In this document: positions 8,874 through 18,179 of the stretch, one piece after another | How positions within the stretch are numbered: the first letter of the stretch is position 1 | How the letters are laid out: each line of letters begins with the position of its first letter | From: Flavobacterium gillisiae | GTDB lineage: Bacteria; Bacteroidota; Bacteroidia; Flavobacteriales; Flavobacteriaceae | Assembly: GCF_900107635.1 (NCBI RefSeq) | Contig: NZ_FNRD01000001.1 | Coordinates: 186,001 to 250,000 of the forward strand | Length of the DNA stretch: 64,000 nucleotides | Direction: 5' to 3' | Notes under the pieces: generated by a model | The model's database searches: none | What the model was told of the DNA's origin: nothing | What the model saw: only the letters and a program-made list of their open reading frames with translations | Position numbers and translations under genes: made by a program

Positions 8874-9650
8874 TTAAAAGTCTTTTTCTACAACATCATA
8901 TTTGTTTCCTAGGATTTCCATTAATACTTTTGGATTTGCATTGGTATAAAAAATAGGTTTGCCATTTTTTTCTGTTGTGAAGCCCACTTTTTCTTTTAAT
9001 AGGTTCTGCGTTTGTTTAGCGACCGCTTCTCCTGAATCAATTATTTGGATATGATTTGGGAGGATTGCTTTTATTTGCGGAATCAGATAGGGATAATGAC
9101 TACAACCTAATACTAGATAATCAATATTCGCATCAATCATCGGGGTCAAATAGGAGTGAAGCAATTGCGTCATTTCTGGAGAATTCATTTTTCCACTTTC
9201 GATAAGGGGCACTAATCCATGACCTACCTGGTCAATGATTTTAGTGTTTTGGAACTGTTGTGCCGTTTTGTTGAAAAGCTCACTGATAAGAGTTCCCTGA
9301 GTAGCCAGAATGCCTATCGTTTGTGTTTTTGAATTCGTGGCGGCAGGTTTTATTGCAGGTTCAATACCAATAAAAGGAATATCATATTTTTCTCTTAGTT
9401 CTCGAATTGCATTTGTTGTAGCAGTATTGCAGGCTACGACAATGAGTTTGCAATTCATTTTAAGCAATAAATCAGTGTTTTTCATGCTCAAGGCGATAAT
9501 CTCGTCTTTCGATTTTTGGCCATAAGGAGCGTTCTTGCTGTCTGCAAGATATATGGTTTTTTCATGGGGAAGCAGCTGGTGAATCTCTTTCCATATTGAA
9601 GTGCCGCCAATGCCTGAGTCAAAAATACCTATTGGTTGGTTGTTATCCAT
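8874..9650 (-). CDS. murI: Glutamate racemase
   Basis: The 258-residue enzyme interconverts L- and D-glutamate for peptidoglycan synthesis in the cytoplasm. The N-terminal FDSGIGGTSIW motif, the first catalytic cysteine in VVACNTATTNAI (Cys74) and the second in LGCSHYPYL are all present, so it looks active. The second of two adjacent ATG codons (9650) is taken as start because it gives the usual MDNxxPIGIFDSG N terminus. It lies downstream of the terminator of the ompH operon and is therefore probably transcribed from its own promoter in the 9653-9700 region. Confidence 0.95.
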   Translation of the reverse strand: MDNNQPIGIFDSGIGGTSIWKEIHQLLPHEKTIYLADSKNAPYGQKSKDEIIALSMKNTDLLLKMNCKLIVVACNTATTNAIRELREKYDIPFIGIEPAIKPAATNSKTQTIGILATQGTLISELFNKTAQQFQNTKIIDQVGHGLVPLIESGKMNSPEMTQLLHSYLTPMIDANIDYLVLGCSHYPYLIPQIKAILPNHIQIIDSGEAVAKQTQNLLKEKVGFTTEKNGKPIFYTNANPKVLMEILGNKYDVVEKDF

Positions 9651-9703
9651 CAAAACAAAGTTAAGTGGTATGGATTAATAATCCTAAATAAATCATGGGA
9701 CAA

Positions 9704-9744
9704 AAAAATACCGCTCGATCCTAAAGAGGATGAGCGGTATTTTT
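9704..9744 (-). terminator. Intrinsic terminator of the bamA-ompH operon
   Basis: AATACCGCTC pairs with GAGCGGTATT around an extended inner stem (ATCCT/AGGAT), with A and T runs on both sides. It lies 20 bases beyond the stop of the last ompH gene on the minus strand. Confidence 0.85.
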
Positions 9745-9763
9745 ATATTGAGTTTTGGATTTT

Positions 9764-10264
9764 CTAGAAACCTAAATCTTTTTTCACGTCAGCAGTCAAG
9801 TTAGGACCGTCAGCAAGTAAAAGTGTAGAACCGTCTAATATGTATTGGAAACCTTTTGCTTTTCCAACTTTTTGGATTGAAGTTCTTACTTTTTCCATTA
9901 ATGGTTTTACAATATCAGATTCTTTTTGTTGTAATTCTTTTTGAGCATTGTCTCTAAAATCAACAATTCTTTTTTGCATGTCCTGAACTTCTTTAGAACG
10001 ATCTCCGTTTATTGCGTCAGAAACTGTAGCAGACTCAGCTTCGTATTTTTTTAATTTTGCTTGGTATTCTTCAACCATTTTTTTATAATCGGCATCATAA
10101 GTTCCGCTTAATTTCTCTAATTGCTTTTGAGCATCTAACATAGCTGGCATTTTAGCCATGATTTCACTTACGTCTACGTGAGCCGTTTTTGCTTGTGCGC
10201 TAATTGTTTGATTTGCTCCTAAAATGAATATTGCAGCAATTAATAAAGTTTTAATCTGTTTCAT
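9764..10264 (-). CDS. OmpH/Skp-family periplasmic chaperone
   Basis: The 166-residue protein has a signal peptide (cleavage after ISAQA), an N-terminal strand AHVDVSEIM and a long central coiled coil (about residues 40-120) rich in Lys, Glu and Gln, ending in VQYILDGSTLLL-like strand (here FQYILDGSTLL). This is the Skp/OmpH architecture. Skp holds unfolded outer-membrane proteins on the way to the BAM complex. It is the last gene of the porG-uppS-bamA-ompH-ompH operon, and its closeness to bamA supports the role. Confidence 0.92.
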   Translation of the reverse strand: MKQIKTLLIAAIFILGANQTISAQAKTAHVDVSEIMAKMPAMLDAQKQLEKLSGTYDADYKKMVEEYQAKLKKYEAESATVSDAINGDRSKEVQDMQKRIVDFRDNAQKELQQKESDIVKPLMEKVRTSIQKVGKAKGFQYILDGSTLLLADGPNLTADVKKDLGF

Positions 10265-10290
10265 CGTTTTTAAAATATTAAGTAATTAAT

Positions 10291-11304
10291 TTATTGTTTT
10301 AGTTTTAATTGTTCTTCTCTGGCCTTCTTAATCGAGTCTCTTTGTTGCAGCACTTGTATTCTTCTTTCTTCTGCAGCTTTCTTGCGATCTTCAATTATTT
10401 TTTTGCGGTCTTCCAATATTTTGGCTCTTGCATCAAGTTGTTTTTGTTTGGCGTCTTCGGCTGCTAATTTTGCAGCTTCTTTATCAGCATCTACATTTGA
10501 TGTATTTTCTTTTACGTCTTCTGTTTTAGATGAGGCAGAAACCGTGCCATTTTTTTTTGCTTCTCTATCAGAAAGCATTTTTTGTCTTTTTTCTTCAAAG
10601 TCTGCTTTCTTTTTTTCCTGAGCTAACTTTCGACCTGCGATAATTGAATCTCTTGTGGCTTTTTTATCGTCCAGTATTTTTTGTCTTTCAGCTAAGAAAG
10701 GATTGTCTTCAATAGCGTCTTCCTTACTTTGTTTCGCTTCTTGAGCTTCAAGTTGTTTTTTTGTCAACTGTTCCCTTTTTTCTGCTCTGTTCAGTACGCG
10801 CAATACTTGGTCGCTTATGTCAAATCTTTTTGCAGCAAACAGCATTGTTAAATCAGAAGACTTGTCGAAAACAAAGTCGTATTTTAGTGTTTCTGCGATG
10901 TCTTGAACAGCAGTGAACACTTGGTCCTGAATTGGTTTAACCAAAACAGATTTTTGCATCATCAAATCTCCGTTAGCGCCAAATCTTTTTTGCTGAAAAT
11001 CCAGCATTTCATTTTCAAGGAACTTTATTTCTAATTCTCTTTCCTCGATCAATCCTTTTGTTAGTAAAGGTTTTTCAGCGGTAAGAGCGTCTTTTATTTT
11101 ATTGAGTTCGATTTTCTTGGTCTCAATTTCTTGTTTCCACTTTTGTGCTTTTTGCTCCAGTTGGACAGTAGCTTCGGCATAATTGGGTACATTCTGTAGA
11201 ATATACTCCATATCAATATAGCCTACTTTTGTTCCTCTGGTTTGCGAATGAATTGTATTTACTACAATCAAGGCTAAAAATAGTACTAAAAAATGTTTTC
11301 TCAT
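10291..11304 (-). CDS. OmpH/Skp-family protein with long charged C-terminal extension
   Basis: The 337-residue product has a signal peptide, the OmpH start VGYIDMEYILQNVPNY and coiled-coil core to about residue 180 (ending YDFVFDKSSDLTML). It then has an extra 150 residues of highly charged Lys/Glu/Ala/Arg helix with repeated ARAKILEDRKK- and EERRIQVL-like segments. Plain Skp is about 160 residues, so the tail roughly doubles it. A longer OmpH paralogue between bamA and a short ompH is common in Bacteroidota. The tail could span to peptidoglycan or lengthen the chaperone tentacles, but its function is not known. Confidence 0.9.
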   Translation of the reverse strand: MRKHFLVLFLALIVVNTIHSQTRGTKVGYIDMEYILQNVPNYAEATVQLEQKAQKWKQEIETKKIELNKIKDALTAEKPLLTKGLIEERELEIKFLENEMLDFQQKRFGANGDLMMQKSVLVKPIQDQVFTAVQDIAETLKYDFVFDKSSDLTMLFAAKRFDISDQVLRVLNRAEKREQLTKKQLEAQEAKQSKEDAIEDNPFLAERQKILDDKKATRDSIIAGRKLAQEKKKADFEEKRQKMLSDREAKKNGTVSASSKTEDVKENTSNVDADKEAAKLAAEDAKQKQLDARAKILEDRKKIIEDRKKAAEERRIQVLQQRDSIKKAREEQLKLKQ

Positions 11305-11341
11305 AACTTTATAGTATTAGAAAATCGTGATTCAATTTTTT

Positions 11342-14020
11342 TTAAAATTGCTGTCCAATAATGAAATGGGTTTCCCATCCATTCGGTTTGCTTAGCCCTG
11401 GCAAAGCATCAAAACCATGTCCGAAATCGATACCTAATAATCCAAATGCTGGCATAAATACACGTAATCCAACTCCCGCAGAACGGTTTAAATCAAATGG
11501 ATTGTATGTTTTAAAATCCGCATAAGATGAACCTGCTTCTAAAAATCCTAATGCATATATAGATGCAGATGATTTTAATGTAATTGGATAACGTAATTCC
11601 ATAGAGAATTTATTGTATACCGTTGCTCCAATTTGTTCTCCTACACTATTTATAGGTGTCAAAGAGTTGTTAGGGTAACCTCTCAGCTGAATTGTTTCTC
11701 TTCCGTCCATTGAGTAATTCGCTAATCCGTCTCCTCCTACATAAAATCTTTCAAATGGTACAACGCCTCTATCTTGATTGTATGCGCCTAAGAATCCAAA
11801 TTCAGTTAACGTTCGAAGTACTAATTTACCATAAACTTTCGTATACCAATCCGCTTTGAACTTAATTTTGTAATATTCTAACCAATTAAATTTCTTTTGA
11901 TCCACTAATGCTGGATCTGCAGCTGCATCTTGGTAGTTGAAAACTTTGTTTCCAGAAGCATCAATGTAATCACCAATATTAACTGTGTTTCCGTTTGCGT
12001 CTACTTGATTTGATCGGTCGGTAGTATTCTTTAATTTATATTCTTCTTTGTCTCCTAATGTTGCATAATCTGTTCCGTTTATAAGAGAATATGGAGCAGT
12101 TAGTTTTGCTGAAATGCTAAATTCTGAACCATAAGTTGGGAATATAGGATTCACCCCTTTGTTACTTCTAGATAATCCAATGGTGTATGCTAAGTTTCTT
12201 GAAGCTCCATTTCCAAAGGTAAATAATCCCGTATTATAATTGTTCAAATCATAATGTTGGTAACTAATCGATTGTGATAATACAAAAAAGTCATCTGGCA
12301 CTGTTAATCTTTTAGCCAATCCCACAGATAGTGTAAGGATATTGAAACTTTTATCTTTGTCTACACTTTGAGTAATATAATTATTTAAAAATTGTTTACT
12401 GTAAGATATGGAAGAACTAAATGAAACTGGTTTCTTTTGTCCAAACCATGGTTCAGAAAACGAAACACTATAGGTTTGGAAATACGTACTTGCCTGAAGT
12501 CTTAAAGATACTTTCTGTCCGTCACCCATTGGTAAAGGTTTATATGCTTCCTTATTAAGTAGGTTTCTTGCCGAGAAATTGTTGAAAGATAGTCCTAAAG
12601 TACCAATGAAACCTCCACCACCATAACCTCCTTGAAGTTCGATCTGGCTAGATCCTTTTTCAACAAGATTGTATTCAATATCAACTGTTCCTGCTGAAGC
12701 ATCTACATTTTTAAATTTAGGGTCGATTGCTTCGGGGTCAAAAAATCCTAATTGCCCAATTTCACGAATAGTTCTAACCAATAACTCTTTGCTGTATTTT
12801 TCTCCAGGCTTAGTTCTTAATTCTCTATAAATGACGCGATCATTTGTTTTGTCGTTTCCTACCACCGTAATTTTATTAAAATAGGCTAGTGGACCTTCAT
12901 TAACTCTGATTTCAAAATCAATTGTATCGTTAACAGTTCTTACTTCAACGGCGTTGATGTTTGAAAATAAATATCCGTTATTTTGATATAGATTTGTAAT
13001 GTCTTCTCCGTCTGGTTTTGACTTGTCTGCTATTCTTTTTTCAAGAAGTACTCCATTATATGTTTCTCCTTTCTTAACACCAACTATTCTGCTTAGTAAT
13101 TGATCTGGATAAACGGTATTCCCTAAAAACTTAATGTTTCCAAAATAATATTTATTTCCTTCTTCGACATTAATCTTTATGGATAATGCGTTTTTATCTT
13201 TAAGATAAGTAATGGAATCAGAAATTATTCTAGCATCTCTATATCCTTTTTCTTTATAGGAAGCGATTACTTTTTCTAAATCGGTTTTGTATTTTGCTTT
13301 TATGAATTTTGAAGCCTTCAATACATGAAAGATACTTTTCTCTTTGGTGTCCTTCATCGCTTTGCGTAAAGTTTTATCTGATAATTTTTCGTTACCAATA
13401 AAATCAATTTCAGCGATTTTAATTTTTTCACCTTTATCAATATTTACAACCATATTTACCTGGTTGACAGTTGATGTATCTGGTACAATGTTTATGTTAA
13501 CCTTAGTATTGTAGTATCCGTCTTTCTTGTATTTGTTTTCTATGTAGTTTTTTGTCGTAGTTATTAAGTTTTCGTTAACTACTTTGCTTTTTGTCAGTCC
13601 GTTGTCTTTAATTAAAGCATCGGTTTTGTTTTTCTTAACTCCAACAAACTTCACGTTATTTAATTTCGGCAATTCTTTGATTTCTAAATCAAGATAGATG
13701 CTGTCATTTTCGATTCTGTTGATGTAAAATGAAATTTCGTCAAAAAGACCTAATTTCCCAAGCTTTTTAATAGCGCTACTGATTTCTTCTCCAGGAACTG
13801 TAATTTCCTGTCCTTTTTCAAGTCCAGCAAAAGTTACAACCGTTTGGTCATTGAAACTGATTTTGTTAGTAAGGACAACATCGGCTAATATGTATTTTTG
13901 ACCTTGATCGAAAGGAACTCTTTCTTGAGCTTTAATTTGTGAAAAACTACCTAGTAAAACTAGGGTAAGGACTGCTTTTATACTTTTATTCAACACTAAA
14001 AAATTATTTAATTTGTTCAC
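11342..14020 (-). CDS. bamA: Outer membrane assembly factor BamA
   Basis: The protein inserts beta-barrel proteins into the outer membrane. It shows a signal region, POTRA domains over roughly the first 400 residues (repeats such as VKFVGVKKNKTD, IDFIGNEKLSDKTLR, IKFLGNTVYPDQLL, VVGNDKTNDRVIYREL) and a C-terminal surface-antigen barrel ending with the terminal Phe of GQQF. The frame is open to 14128, but that would overlap uppS by 125 bases. I choose the GTG at 14020 (892 residues), which overlaps the uppS stop by 17 bases and places a normal signal peptide near the start. Followed by two ompH genes. Confidence 0.93.
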   Translation of the reverse strand: MNKLNNFLVLNKSIKAVLTLVLLGSFSQIKAQERVPFDQGQKYILADVVLTNKISFNDQTVVTFAGLEKGQEITVPGEEISSAIKKLGKLGLFDEISFYINRIENDSIYLDLEIKELPKLNNVKFVGVKKNKTDALIKDNGLTKSKVVNENLITTTKNYIENKYKKDGYYNTKVNINIVPDTSTVNQVNMVVNIDKGEKIKIAEIDFIGNEKLSDKTLRKAMKDTKEKSIFHVLKASKFIKAKYKTDLEKVIASYKEKGYRDARIISDSITYLKDKNALSIKINVEEGNKYYFGNIKFLGNTVYPDQLLSRIVGVKKGETYNGVLLEKRIADKSKPDGEDITNLYQNNGYLFSNINAVEVRTVNDTIDFEIRVNEGPLAYFNKITVVGNDKTNDRVIYRELRTKPGEKYSKELLVRTIREIGQLGFFDPEAIDPKFKNVDASAGTVDIEYNLVEKGSSQIELQGGYGGGGFIGTLGLSFNNFSARNLLNKEAYKPLPMGDGQKVSLRLQASTYFQTYSVSFSEPWFGQKKPVSFSSSISYSKQFLNNYITQSVDKDKSFNILTLSVGLAKRLTVPDDFFVLSQSISYQHYDLNNYNTGLFTFGNGASRNLAYTIGLSRSNKGVNPIFPTYGSEFSISAKLTAPYSLINGTDYATLGDKEEYKLKNTTDRSNQVDANGNTVNIGDYIDASGNKVFNYQDAAADPALVDQKKFNWLEYYKIKFKADWYTKVYGKLVLRTLTEFGFLGAYNQDRGVVPFERFYVGGDGLANYSMDGRETIQLRGYPNNSLTPINSVGEQIGATVYNKFSMELRYPITLKSSASIYALGFLEAGSSYADFKTYNPFDLNRSAGVGLRVFMPAFGLLGIDFGHGFDALPGLSKPNGWETHFIIGQQF

Positions 14021-14744
14021 TTGTTTTTCCAAATCTACGTTCTCTTTTTTGATAACTAATGATAGCCTCATATAAATTCTGTTCTTTAAAGTCTGGCCAC
14101 AATACATCAGTAAAATACAATTCTGCATAGGCTATTTGCCATAGCAGAAAATTACTTATTCTATGTTCTCCGCTTGTTCTTATTAATAAATCTACATCCG
14201 GTAAATTTTGCGTGTAAAGATGCTCATTTATAATTGAATCGTCAATAGAGTCTATTGAAATTATATTATTTTTAACTTTATTACTGATGTTTTTCACCGC
14301 ATTTACGATTTCTTCTCTCGAACCATAACTCAATGCTAATGTTAATGTCATGTGAGTATTGTCCTTAGTTTTGTTTATTACATCAAGGAGTTCCTTTTGA
14401 GCTGATTGGGGTAGTTTTTCTAAATTACCTATCGTATTCAATTTGATGTTGTTTTCTAGAAGTGTTGGGAGTTCTTTTTTTAATGACTTTATCAAGATCT
14501 TCATTAAAGTATCCACTTCTAGTTTAGGTCGGTTCCAGTTCTCCGTCGAAAAGGCATAGAGAGTTAAGTTTTTGACACCTAATTTAGCACAGGTTTTTAT
14601 AATGATTTTTACGGATTTTGTTCCGCTCTCATGCCCGAAAGCTCTAAGTAAACCTTGTTGTTTTGCCCATCGTCCATTACCGTCCATTATTATGGCTAAA
14701 TGTTGTGGTAAATTATTCTTGTCTATATTTTCTAGTAAGTCCAT
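14004..14744 (-). CDS. uppS: Isoprenyl transferase (undecaprenyl diphosphate synthase)
   Basis: The 246-residue cis-prenyltransferase makes the C55 lipid carrier for cell-wall synthesis. The family signature HLAIIMDGNGRWAK is near the start (catalytic Asp21), followed by FGHESG, YAFSTENWNRP and the C-terminal DLLIRTSGEHRISNFLLWQ. The ATG at 14744 leaves a 4-base gap after the porG stop; the longer frame to 14780 would overlap porG. The 3' end overlaps the proposed GTG start of bamA, suggesting translational coupling in the operon. Confidence 0.96.
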   Translation of the reverse strand: MDLLENIDKNNLPQHLAIIMDGNGRWAKQQGLLRAFGHESGTKSVKIIIKTCAKLGVKNLTLYAFSTENWNRPKLEVDTLMKILIKSLKKELPTLLENNIKLNTIGNLEKLPQSAQKELLDVINKTKDNTHMTLTLALSYGSREEIVNAVKNISNKVKNNIISIDSIDDSIINEHLYTQNLPDVDLLIRTSGEHRISNFLLWQIAYAELYFTDVLWPDFKEQNLYEAIISYQKRERRFGKTSEQIK

Positions 14745-14748
14745 TTTC

Positions 14749-15432
14749 TTAGTCTGCACAGTAGCATGGTTTTTCTCCAAAGGTATACGTTAACGTTAAC
14801 CCTGAAAAAACGTACCAGTCATTATTATTTATATTTCCAAATTGCAATGGTTTCAAACTTTCATCTTTCGGATTGCTTCCATCTAGATTGTCAGTAAGTG
14901 TGTATCGCACTCCCATTTCTAAACCCAGTATTAAACTAGGGGTAATGTTTGATTTTATTCCTACAATCATAGGTATTGCAAAGGAATTTGCACCCTCATC
15001 TTTTTTTGTTTCTCCTGACAATATATACAACTCATCATATCTGAAATAACTAATCCCAGAATATACATAAGGCGTGATTTTACGCTCCAATTGATGAAGA
15101 TTAAAATCAAAAAAATTGAATTCAAGGCCTAAAGATACTTCTTTTATATTATTTTCAAAACGATAGCCTCTTTGGTTTCTGCTGGGTTCTTTTGAATCAA
15201 GATCATTTGAAGTGATTTTTGATTGGGTGTACGAAAAACGATAAGCATGTCTTGGACTTTTATTGTATTTATAAAGTATTCCAAAAGCAGGTTCGTTCGG
15301 GGCTATATAGGTTGTAGGTCCAATGTCTCCTATGTAGTTACTTCCGCCCAGAAAAACTCCTACTTCATGTATTTGTGAATACGTCGTCATACTCAGGAAT
15401 AAGCATATAAATAAGCCAAAAGTTTTATTCAT
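14749..15432 (-). CDS. porG: DUF6089/PorG-family outer-membrane protein
   Basis: The 227-residue product has a signal peptide (ending TTYSQ) followed by HEVGVFLGGSNYIGDIG, the conserved opening of the DUF6089/PorG family, and barrel-like strands. PorG is an outer-membrane component of the type IX secretion system in Porphyromonas gingivalis. DUF6089 genes next to uppS and bamA are typical in Flavobacteria. The symbol rests on family membership, not on proof of function here. The ATG at 15432 is preferred over 15453 because it gives a standard signal peptide. Confidence 0.8.
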   Translation of the reverse strand: MNKTFGLFICLFLSMTTYSQIHEVGVFLGGSNYIGDIGPTTYIAPNEPAFGILYKYNKSPRHAYRFSYTQSKITSNDLDSKEPSRNQRGYRFENNIKEVSLGLEFNFFDFNLHQLERKITPYVYSGISYFRYDELYILSGETKKDEGANSFAIPMIVGIKSNITPSLILGLEMGVRYTLTDNLDGSNPKDESLKPLQFGNINNNDWYVFSGLTLTYTFGEKPCYCAD

Positions 15433-15603
15433 TTTGTTTGAAATTGCGTGCAAATATAATAATTATCGTTTCGAATCAATACCGATTAGCTTAAATGTGC
15501 CCATTTTTAAAGAATAGGCACTATTATCGATATCGGATAAGGATTTGTTAAAAGCGAAACGAAAAAATGGGATACAATAGTATGTTTTGGAAGTAAAAAA
15601 GAT

Positions 15604-16488
15604 TTAATTTCTTTTGTCTTCACCCCACAATAATTTGGTGCGCAGTGTTTTTAGAAAGGTTTCTTCGGGGATTTCGACCATGTTTATTTGAAAGGGCGTT
15701 TTTCTAATAGTCAGTATGGATTCGTTTTTCACAGAAGTGATTCTAGAGTCTAATGAAACCAGGTAATGCTCTTCTCTTCCTGAAACTTTTAATCTGATTT
15801 CAGTTTCATCGGGAATCACTAGTGGTCTTGCATTCAGGTTGTGAGGAGCAATAGGTGTTATTACGAGGCTTTTTACATCTGGGGTCAATATAGGTCCTCC
15901 GCAACTTAAGGAATAGCCTGTTGATCCTGTAGGCGTTGAAACGATTAATCCATCAGCCCAATACGAATTTAAAAACTCACCATTAAGGTAGGTGTCGATT
16001 GTTATCATCGAAGTAGTGTCTTTTCGACTTACCGAAATTTCGTTCATGGCAAAATTTATGTCTTGCAGTGCCTCATTTGGAGGGGTGCAGGACAAGCTCA
16101 ATAATGTTCTTTTGGATAGCGTATATTTTTCTTCAATTACAATTTGTAGAAATTCATCGATATTCTCCTTTTGAACCGTAGCTAGAAAACCAAGTCTTCC
16201 TGCATTAATACCTAAAATAGGGATTCCGGAATCTCTTACCAGCGTAGCTGCTCGTAATATAGTTCCGTCGCCACCTATACTAATTAGCATGTCAAAACTT
16301 TGATCTAATTCTAAATGGGATGAAAAAGTATTGTACTCTTTTTGCACAATTCCCTTTTCATAAAGCATTCCCAAAAAAGTAGATTCGATAACTAATTCTA
16401 CATTGTTTTTATTAAAAAAAATGAAGATGTCTTTTATAATGGGTTCTGTACTATTTTGATAATATTGACCGTATATGGCTACTTTCAT
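15604..16488 (-). CDS. nadK: NAD kinase
   Basis: The 294-residue cytosolic enzyme phosphorylates NAD to NADP. The GGDGT motif is at residues 72-76, followed by the conserved GINAGRLGFLA, the NEISVSRKD segment and the glycine-rich TPTGSTGYSLSCGGPIL. All are diagnostic. Length is normal. It sits between the CBS-domain gene and porG in the common Bacteroidota order. The 150-base gap to porG may hold a promoter for the envelope genes. Confidence 0.96.
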   Translation of the reverse strand: MKVAIYGQYYQNSTEPIIKDIFIFFNKNNVELVIESTFLGMLYEKGIVQKEYNTFSSHLELDQSFDMLISIGGDGTILRAATLVRDSGIPILGINAGRLGFLATVQKENIDEFLQIVIEEKYTLSKRTLLSLSCTPPNEALQDINFAMNEISVSRKDTTSMITIDTYLNGEFLNSYWADGLIVSTPTGSTGYSLSCGGPILTPDVKSLVITPIAPHNLNARPLVIPDETEIRLKVSGREEHYLVSLDSRITSVKNESILTIRKTPFQINMVEIPEETFLKTLRTKLLWGEDKRN

Positions 16489-16560
16489 TATTTTGTTGAA
16501 TCGTTTGTTTGTAAAATCGTTGATTTGAGAGAAAGCTTAGATTGGTAACTTGGCAAACAG

Positions 16561-17217
16561 TTATATATTAAGGTATTTGTCTAGGTAGTCTGAGCGTTCT
16601 TTTAAACTACTGATATAATTGTCTTCTTGGTGTTCTGATATTATTTCGTAATTGTATCTTCTGAAAGTTTGGACTATTTCATTAATGGCACCTAAGCTAA
16701 TTTTCATCGTCACTTCAATGCTGTCCACATCAGATTCAGAAATAAACAAGCCTAAGAGTTTCCCGTTATTGCTCTCTACTATTTGTGTAATCTGGCTCAT
16801 GGAATAATCTAATACGCCTTTTTTTACCTTTATAATTCTTCCCTGCTCTTTCAAAAAGGGAGTTTGGTGAAAAAAACTCATAATGTCGTCTATCTCATAG
16901 TAGCCGATATAGTTGTTATTTTCATCCAAAACAGGAATCAGGTTTGTATGGTTTTTTGCAAAAACTTCCAATACTTCGAGCCAAATTGAATTTGTTCTCG
17001 TGAAAAAACTGGCGAGAGTATATCTGTAATCAATTACCTTTTTGTCATTATCAAAAGTTTCAATGTCTTCAGATGAGATACTACCAATGTAAATGCCTTC
17101 TTCAACAACAGGAAAGTGTGAAAAATTCAAATCATCAAAAAAGTCTTTAACAGACGCAATAGTCTCTTGGCTGTCAATCGCTTTAAAGTCAGTAGTTATG
17201 TAGTTTGTAATTTCCAT
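16561..17217 (-). CDS. CBS-domain protein
   Basis: The 218-residue protein has a CBS-domain pair in its first 130 residues (for example FSHFPVVEEGIYIGSIS and LIPVLDENNNYIGYYEIDDI), followed by an ACT-like C-terminal region. No kinase, channel or enzyme domain is attached, so it is likely a small nucleotide-sensing regulatory protein. It is adjacent to nadK (72 bases) and divergent from pdxJ, an arrangement often seen in Bacteroidota, but its partner is unknown. Confidence 0.88.
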   Translation of the reverse strand: MEITNYITTDFKAIDSQETIASVKDFFDDLNFSHFPVVEEGIYIGSISSEDIETFDNDKKVIDYRYTLASFFTRTNSIWLEVLEVFAKNHTNLIPVLDENNNYIGYYEIDDIMSFFHQTPFLKEQGRIIKVKKGVLDYSMSQITQIVESNNGKLLGLFISESDVDSIEVTMKISLGAINEIVQTFRRYNYEIISEHQEDNYISSLKERSDYLDKYLNI

Positions 17218-17333
17218 CTTAAGTAAATCCTCAATTTTTATGCAAAATAATCAAAAAAAGGCAAAATCTCCTACCTTTTACTTTGTATTTTTGTATCCAT
17301 TATACAGTTATTTCATAATCAAAAAGTATTCCA

Positions 17334-18047
17334 ATGACAAAGTTAAGTGTAAACATCAACAAAATAGCTACTTTACGTAATGCCCGCGGAGGAAATGTGC
17401 CTGACTTATTAAAAGTGGCTACTGACATTCAAAAATTTGGTGCGCAAGGAATCACCATACATCCACGTCCAGATGAGCGTCACATCCGTTATCAAGATGC
17501 TCGCGACCTAAAAGCAATCGTTTATACCGAATTCAATATAGAAGGAAATCCACAACATAATTTTATCGATTTGGTTTTAGAATGTAAGCCAGAACAAGTG
17601 ACTTTAGTACCTGATGCTATCGGGGCTATAACCTCATCTGCAGGTTGGGATACGGTAAAAAACCAAGCGTATTTAACGGAGATGATTCAAGAATTTCAAC
17701 GCAATGGCATTCGTACCTCTATTTTTGTAGATCCACGATTAGATATGATCGAAGGTGCTAAGCATACTGGAACGGACCGAATAGAATTGTATACCGAAGC
17801 TTTTGCTCATGAGTACGGTTTAGGGAATAAAAACGGAATAGATCCTTATGTAAAAGCGGCTGTTTTGGCTAATGAATTGGGATTAGGAATCAATGCAGGA
17901 CATGATTTGAGCTTGGAGAACATTCAGTTTTTTAAACAAAACATTCCCGGATTACTGGAGGTTTCTATTGGTCATGCCTTAATTGCTGAATCATTATATC
18001 TTGGTTTGGAGAATGTGGTCAACATGTATTTACAAAAATTAAAATAA
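17334..18047 (+). CDS. pdxJ: Pyridoxine 5'-phosphate synthase
   Basis: The 237-residue TIM-barrel enzyme condenses 1-deoxyxylulose 5-phosphate with 3-amino-2-oxopropyl phosphate to form pyridoxine 5'-phosphate (vitamin B6). Diagnostic segments are [63 protein letters not shown] and [12 protein letters not shown]. It is complete and appears functional. A TATTTTTG box at 17286-17293 may be its -7 promoter element. Nine bases after its stop begins a copy of the dispersed structured repeat, which separates it from the hydrolase gene. Confidence 0.96.
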   Translation: MTKLSVNINKIATLRNARGGNVPDLLKVATDIQKFGAQGITIHPRPDERHIRYQDARDLKAIVYTEFNIEGNPQHNFIDLVLECKPEQVTLVPDAIGAITSSAGWDTVKNQAYLTEMIQEFQRNGIRTSIFVDPRLDMIEGAKHTGTDRIELYTEAFAHEYGLGNKNGIDPYVKAAVLANELGLGINAGHDLSLENIQFFKQNIPGLLEVSIGHALIAESLYLGLENVVNMYLQKLK

Positions 18048-18055
18048 GATAATTA

Positions 18056-18160
18056 GGGCGTGACCCGCTAAAAAGCGGGTCGGGCTATGCGCTGCAATCT
18101 TTAATAGTATTTCGCTATGGCTCTATACTATTAAAGGATTTTCGCTGCTATCCCTCACGC
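18056..18160 (+). repeat. Dispersed structured repeat, copy 1
   Basis: It begins GGGCGTG and ends CTCACGC (complementary ends). The head hairpin is ACCCGCT/AGCGGGT. A second hairpin has a perfect 12-bp stem (18099-18110 with 18125-18136) and loop TTCGCTATGGCTCT. The tail reads AAAGGATTTTCGCTGCTATC. Related copies lie at 50025-50163 and 51704-51847. Confidence 0.8.
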
Positions 18161-18179
18161 GCTCGTGAAATCAAACAAT

